DNA from: Bradyrhizobiaceae bacterium
GTDB taxonomy: Bacteria > Pseudomonadota > Alphaproteobacteria > Rhizobiales > Xanthobacteraceae
Direction: 5' to 3'
Assembly (NCBI GenBank): GCA_003105195.1
Contig: PQAH01000189.1
Location: forward strand, 1-42,192
Length of the DNA stretch: 42,192 nt
The translations under genes and the position numbers were made by a program. Positions 41,812 through 42,192 of this stretch are shown here, in pieces (position 1 is the stretch's first letter; every line of letters starts with the position of its first letter). A model generated the notes under the pieces. The model was not told where the DNA came from and made no database searches. It saw nothing but the letters and a program-made list of their open reading frames with translations.

Positions 41812-41860
41812 GGTGCCGTCGCGGGATTGGTTGGAATTGAGGGTGGCGTAGTCTCCGAGG
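41812..41860 (+). repeat. IS256-family left end, copy 2 of 49-bp repeat
   Basis: The counterpart of 30393-30441 (47 of 49 identical). Followed by leader DNA and the transposase start. Confidence 0.75.
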
Positions 41861-41911
41861 AGTTCAACCTCGAATCATCCGGCGTTGGAGCGCCGGACCG
41901 GAGACCACGCC
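41845..41911 (+). promoter_or_regulatory. Inverted repeat before the IS256-family transposase
   Basis: ggcgtagtctccg (41845-41857) pairs with cggagaccacgcc (41899-41911) at 12 of 13 positions, with a nested 7-bp stem tccggcg/cgccgga (41878-41884, 41891-41897). The 3' arm contains the GGAG ribosome site and abuts the ATG at 41912. Confidence 0.6.
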
Positions 41912-42192
41912 ATGACGAGCGATATCACGAAGTCTGCCGCAGCGCTGCCCGCCGACGAAGCTGCCGAAGGGCTTTTCGACAATTGGTTCGACCCGATCGA
42001 GAGCGCATTGCGTGACCGGGTGCGCGGGTTCATCGAGGACCTGATCCAGGACGAGCTCGAGGGCGTGCTGGCGCGCCCGCGCTATGGCCGGCGGGCGCAG
42101 GCGGCCGATGGCGTCACCGGCACTGTCGGGCACCGGCACGGAAGCCGAAGTCGCACGTTGACGGGCACATTCGGCAAGAGCGAGATCACGGT
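41912..42192 (+). CDS. IS256-family transposase (5' part, runs off window)
   Basis: The first 93 residues of a Mutator-like IS256-family transposase: an acidic start (MTSDITKSAAALPADEAAEG), a helix-rich segment with VRGFIEDLIQDELEGVLARP, then TGTVGHRHGSRSRTLTGTFG. This is the usual N-terminal domain that precedes the DDE core. No defect is seen in the visible part, and its missing region complements the decayed copy at 30442-30846. The ATG follows a hairpin-embedded GGAG. Whether the rest is intact cannot be told. Confidence 0.88.
   Translation, partial: MTSDITKSAAALPADEAAEGLFDNWFDPIESALRDRVRGFIEDLIQDELEGVLARPRYGRRAQAADGVTGTVGHRHGSRSRTLTGTFGKSEIT

Larger units (their letters stand above)
30317..42192. 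mobile_element. Acquired island bordered by IS fragments
   Basis: From about 30.3 kb the DNA becomes more AT-rich and contains broken genes. The left edge carries IS3- and IS256-family debris; the right edge carries a frameshifted ArdC gene, an IS4-family 3' end and an IS256-family copy. Between them lie the kai signalling module and the mer operon. The same 49-bp IS256-family left end occurs in the same orientation at 30393-30441 and 41812-41860, so the cargo sits between two directly oriented copies. The right boundary is outside the window. Whether it moved as one unit is an inference. Confidence 0.65.

Noticed and set aside
1-42192. CRISPR arrays, tRNA or rRNA genes
   Set aside because: No regularly spaced repeats and no tRNA- or rRNA-like sequence was noticed on reading.

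Overview
The window is GC-rich DNA whose gene content and style (TTG/GTG starts, ATGA overlaps, heptose-core LPS genes, a form-II molybdenum hydroxylase, cytochrome c', FNR-type box) suggest an alphaproteobacterium, probably of the Hyphomicrobiales. That placement is an inference from gene content; no rRNA or tRNA gene was seen. About 1-30.26 kb looks like core chromosome. About 30.3-42.2 kb looks like an acquired island: base composition is visibly more AT-rich, genes are broken, and both edges carry insertion-sequence debris.

Region 1 (0.1-14.5 kb) is an envelope polysaccharide cluster. It holds ADP-heptose synthesis (hldD, hldE), an FkbM-type methyltransferase, two family-2 glycosyltransferases, an O-antigen ligase-like membrane protein and a heptosyltransferase-like GT9. 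These are followed by a convergent WecA/WbpL-like phosphoglycosyltransferase, a GT4 glycosyltransferase, a small transaldolase, an oxidoreductase/aminotransferase pair that would make a 3-amino-3-deoxy sugar nucleotide, and the lipid II flippase MurJ.

Region 2 (14.6-24.5 kb) has an RND efflux adaptor and pump, an orphan molybdenum hydroxylase large subunit, a cytochrome c' followed by a hairpin terminator, two REP-like hairpins, a membrane-anchored di-haem cytochrome c, an EamA transporter and a stand-alone Lrp-type ligand-binding domain.

Region 3 (24.55-28 kb) is a thiamine salvage operon, thiM-thiE-thiD, with a mapped promoter and a TPP riboswitch whose 3' end carries the ribosome binding site of thiM. 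A TRAP-type periplasmic binding protein without permease genes follows. Region 4 (28.2-30.26 kb) has an FNR/CRP-family box before a membrane-anchored ethylbenzene-dehydrogenase-type haem-binding protein and a small DUF2231-like membrane protein.

Region 5 is the island. Its left border (30.3-31.06 kb) holds an IS3-family orfB scrap, a decayed IS256-family copy and a tail-fibre-like C-terminus. Then come a PAS-LuxR regulator, kaiB, kaiC and a hybrid histidine kinase with two receiver domains (31.15-35.73 kb), forming a KaiA-less clock-type signalling module. A broken SLC13-like transporter follows. Next is a mercury resistance operon, divergent from merR, with merT, merP, merF and a merB-merA gene fusion. 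The right border holds a frameshifted ArdC-type antirestriction gene (a plasmid trait), an IS4-family transposase 3' end, and the start of an intact-looking IS256-family transposase that runs off the window. A 49-bp sequence with two mismatches, in the same orientation, marks the IS256-family left end at both borders.
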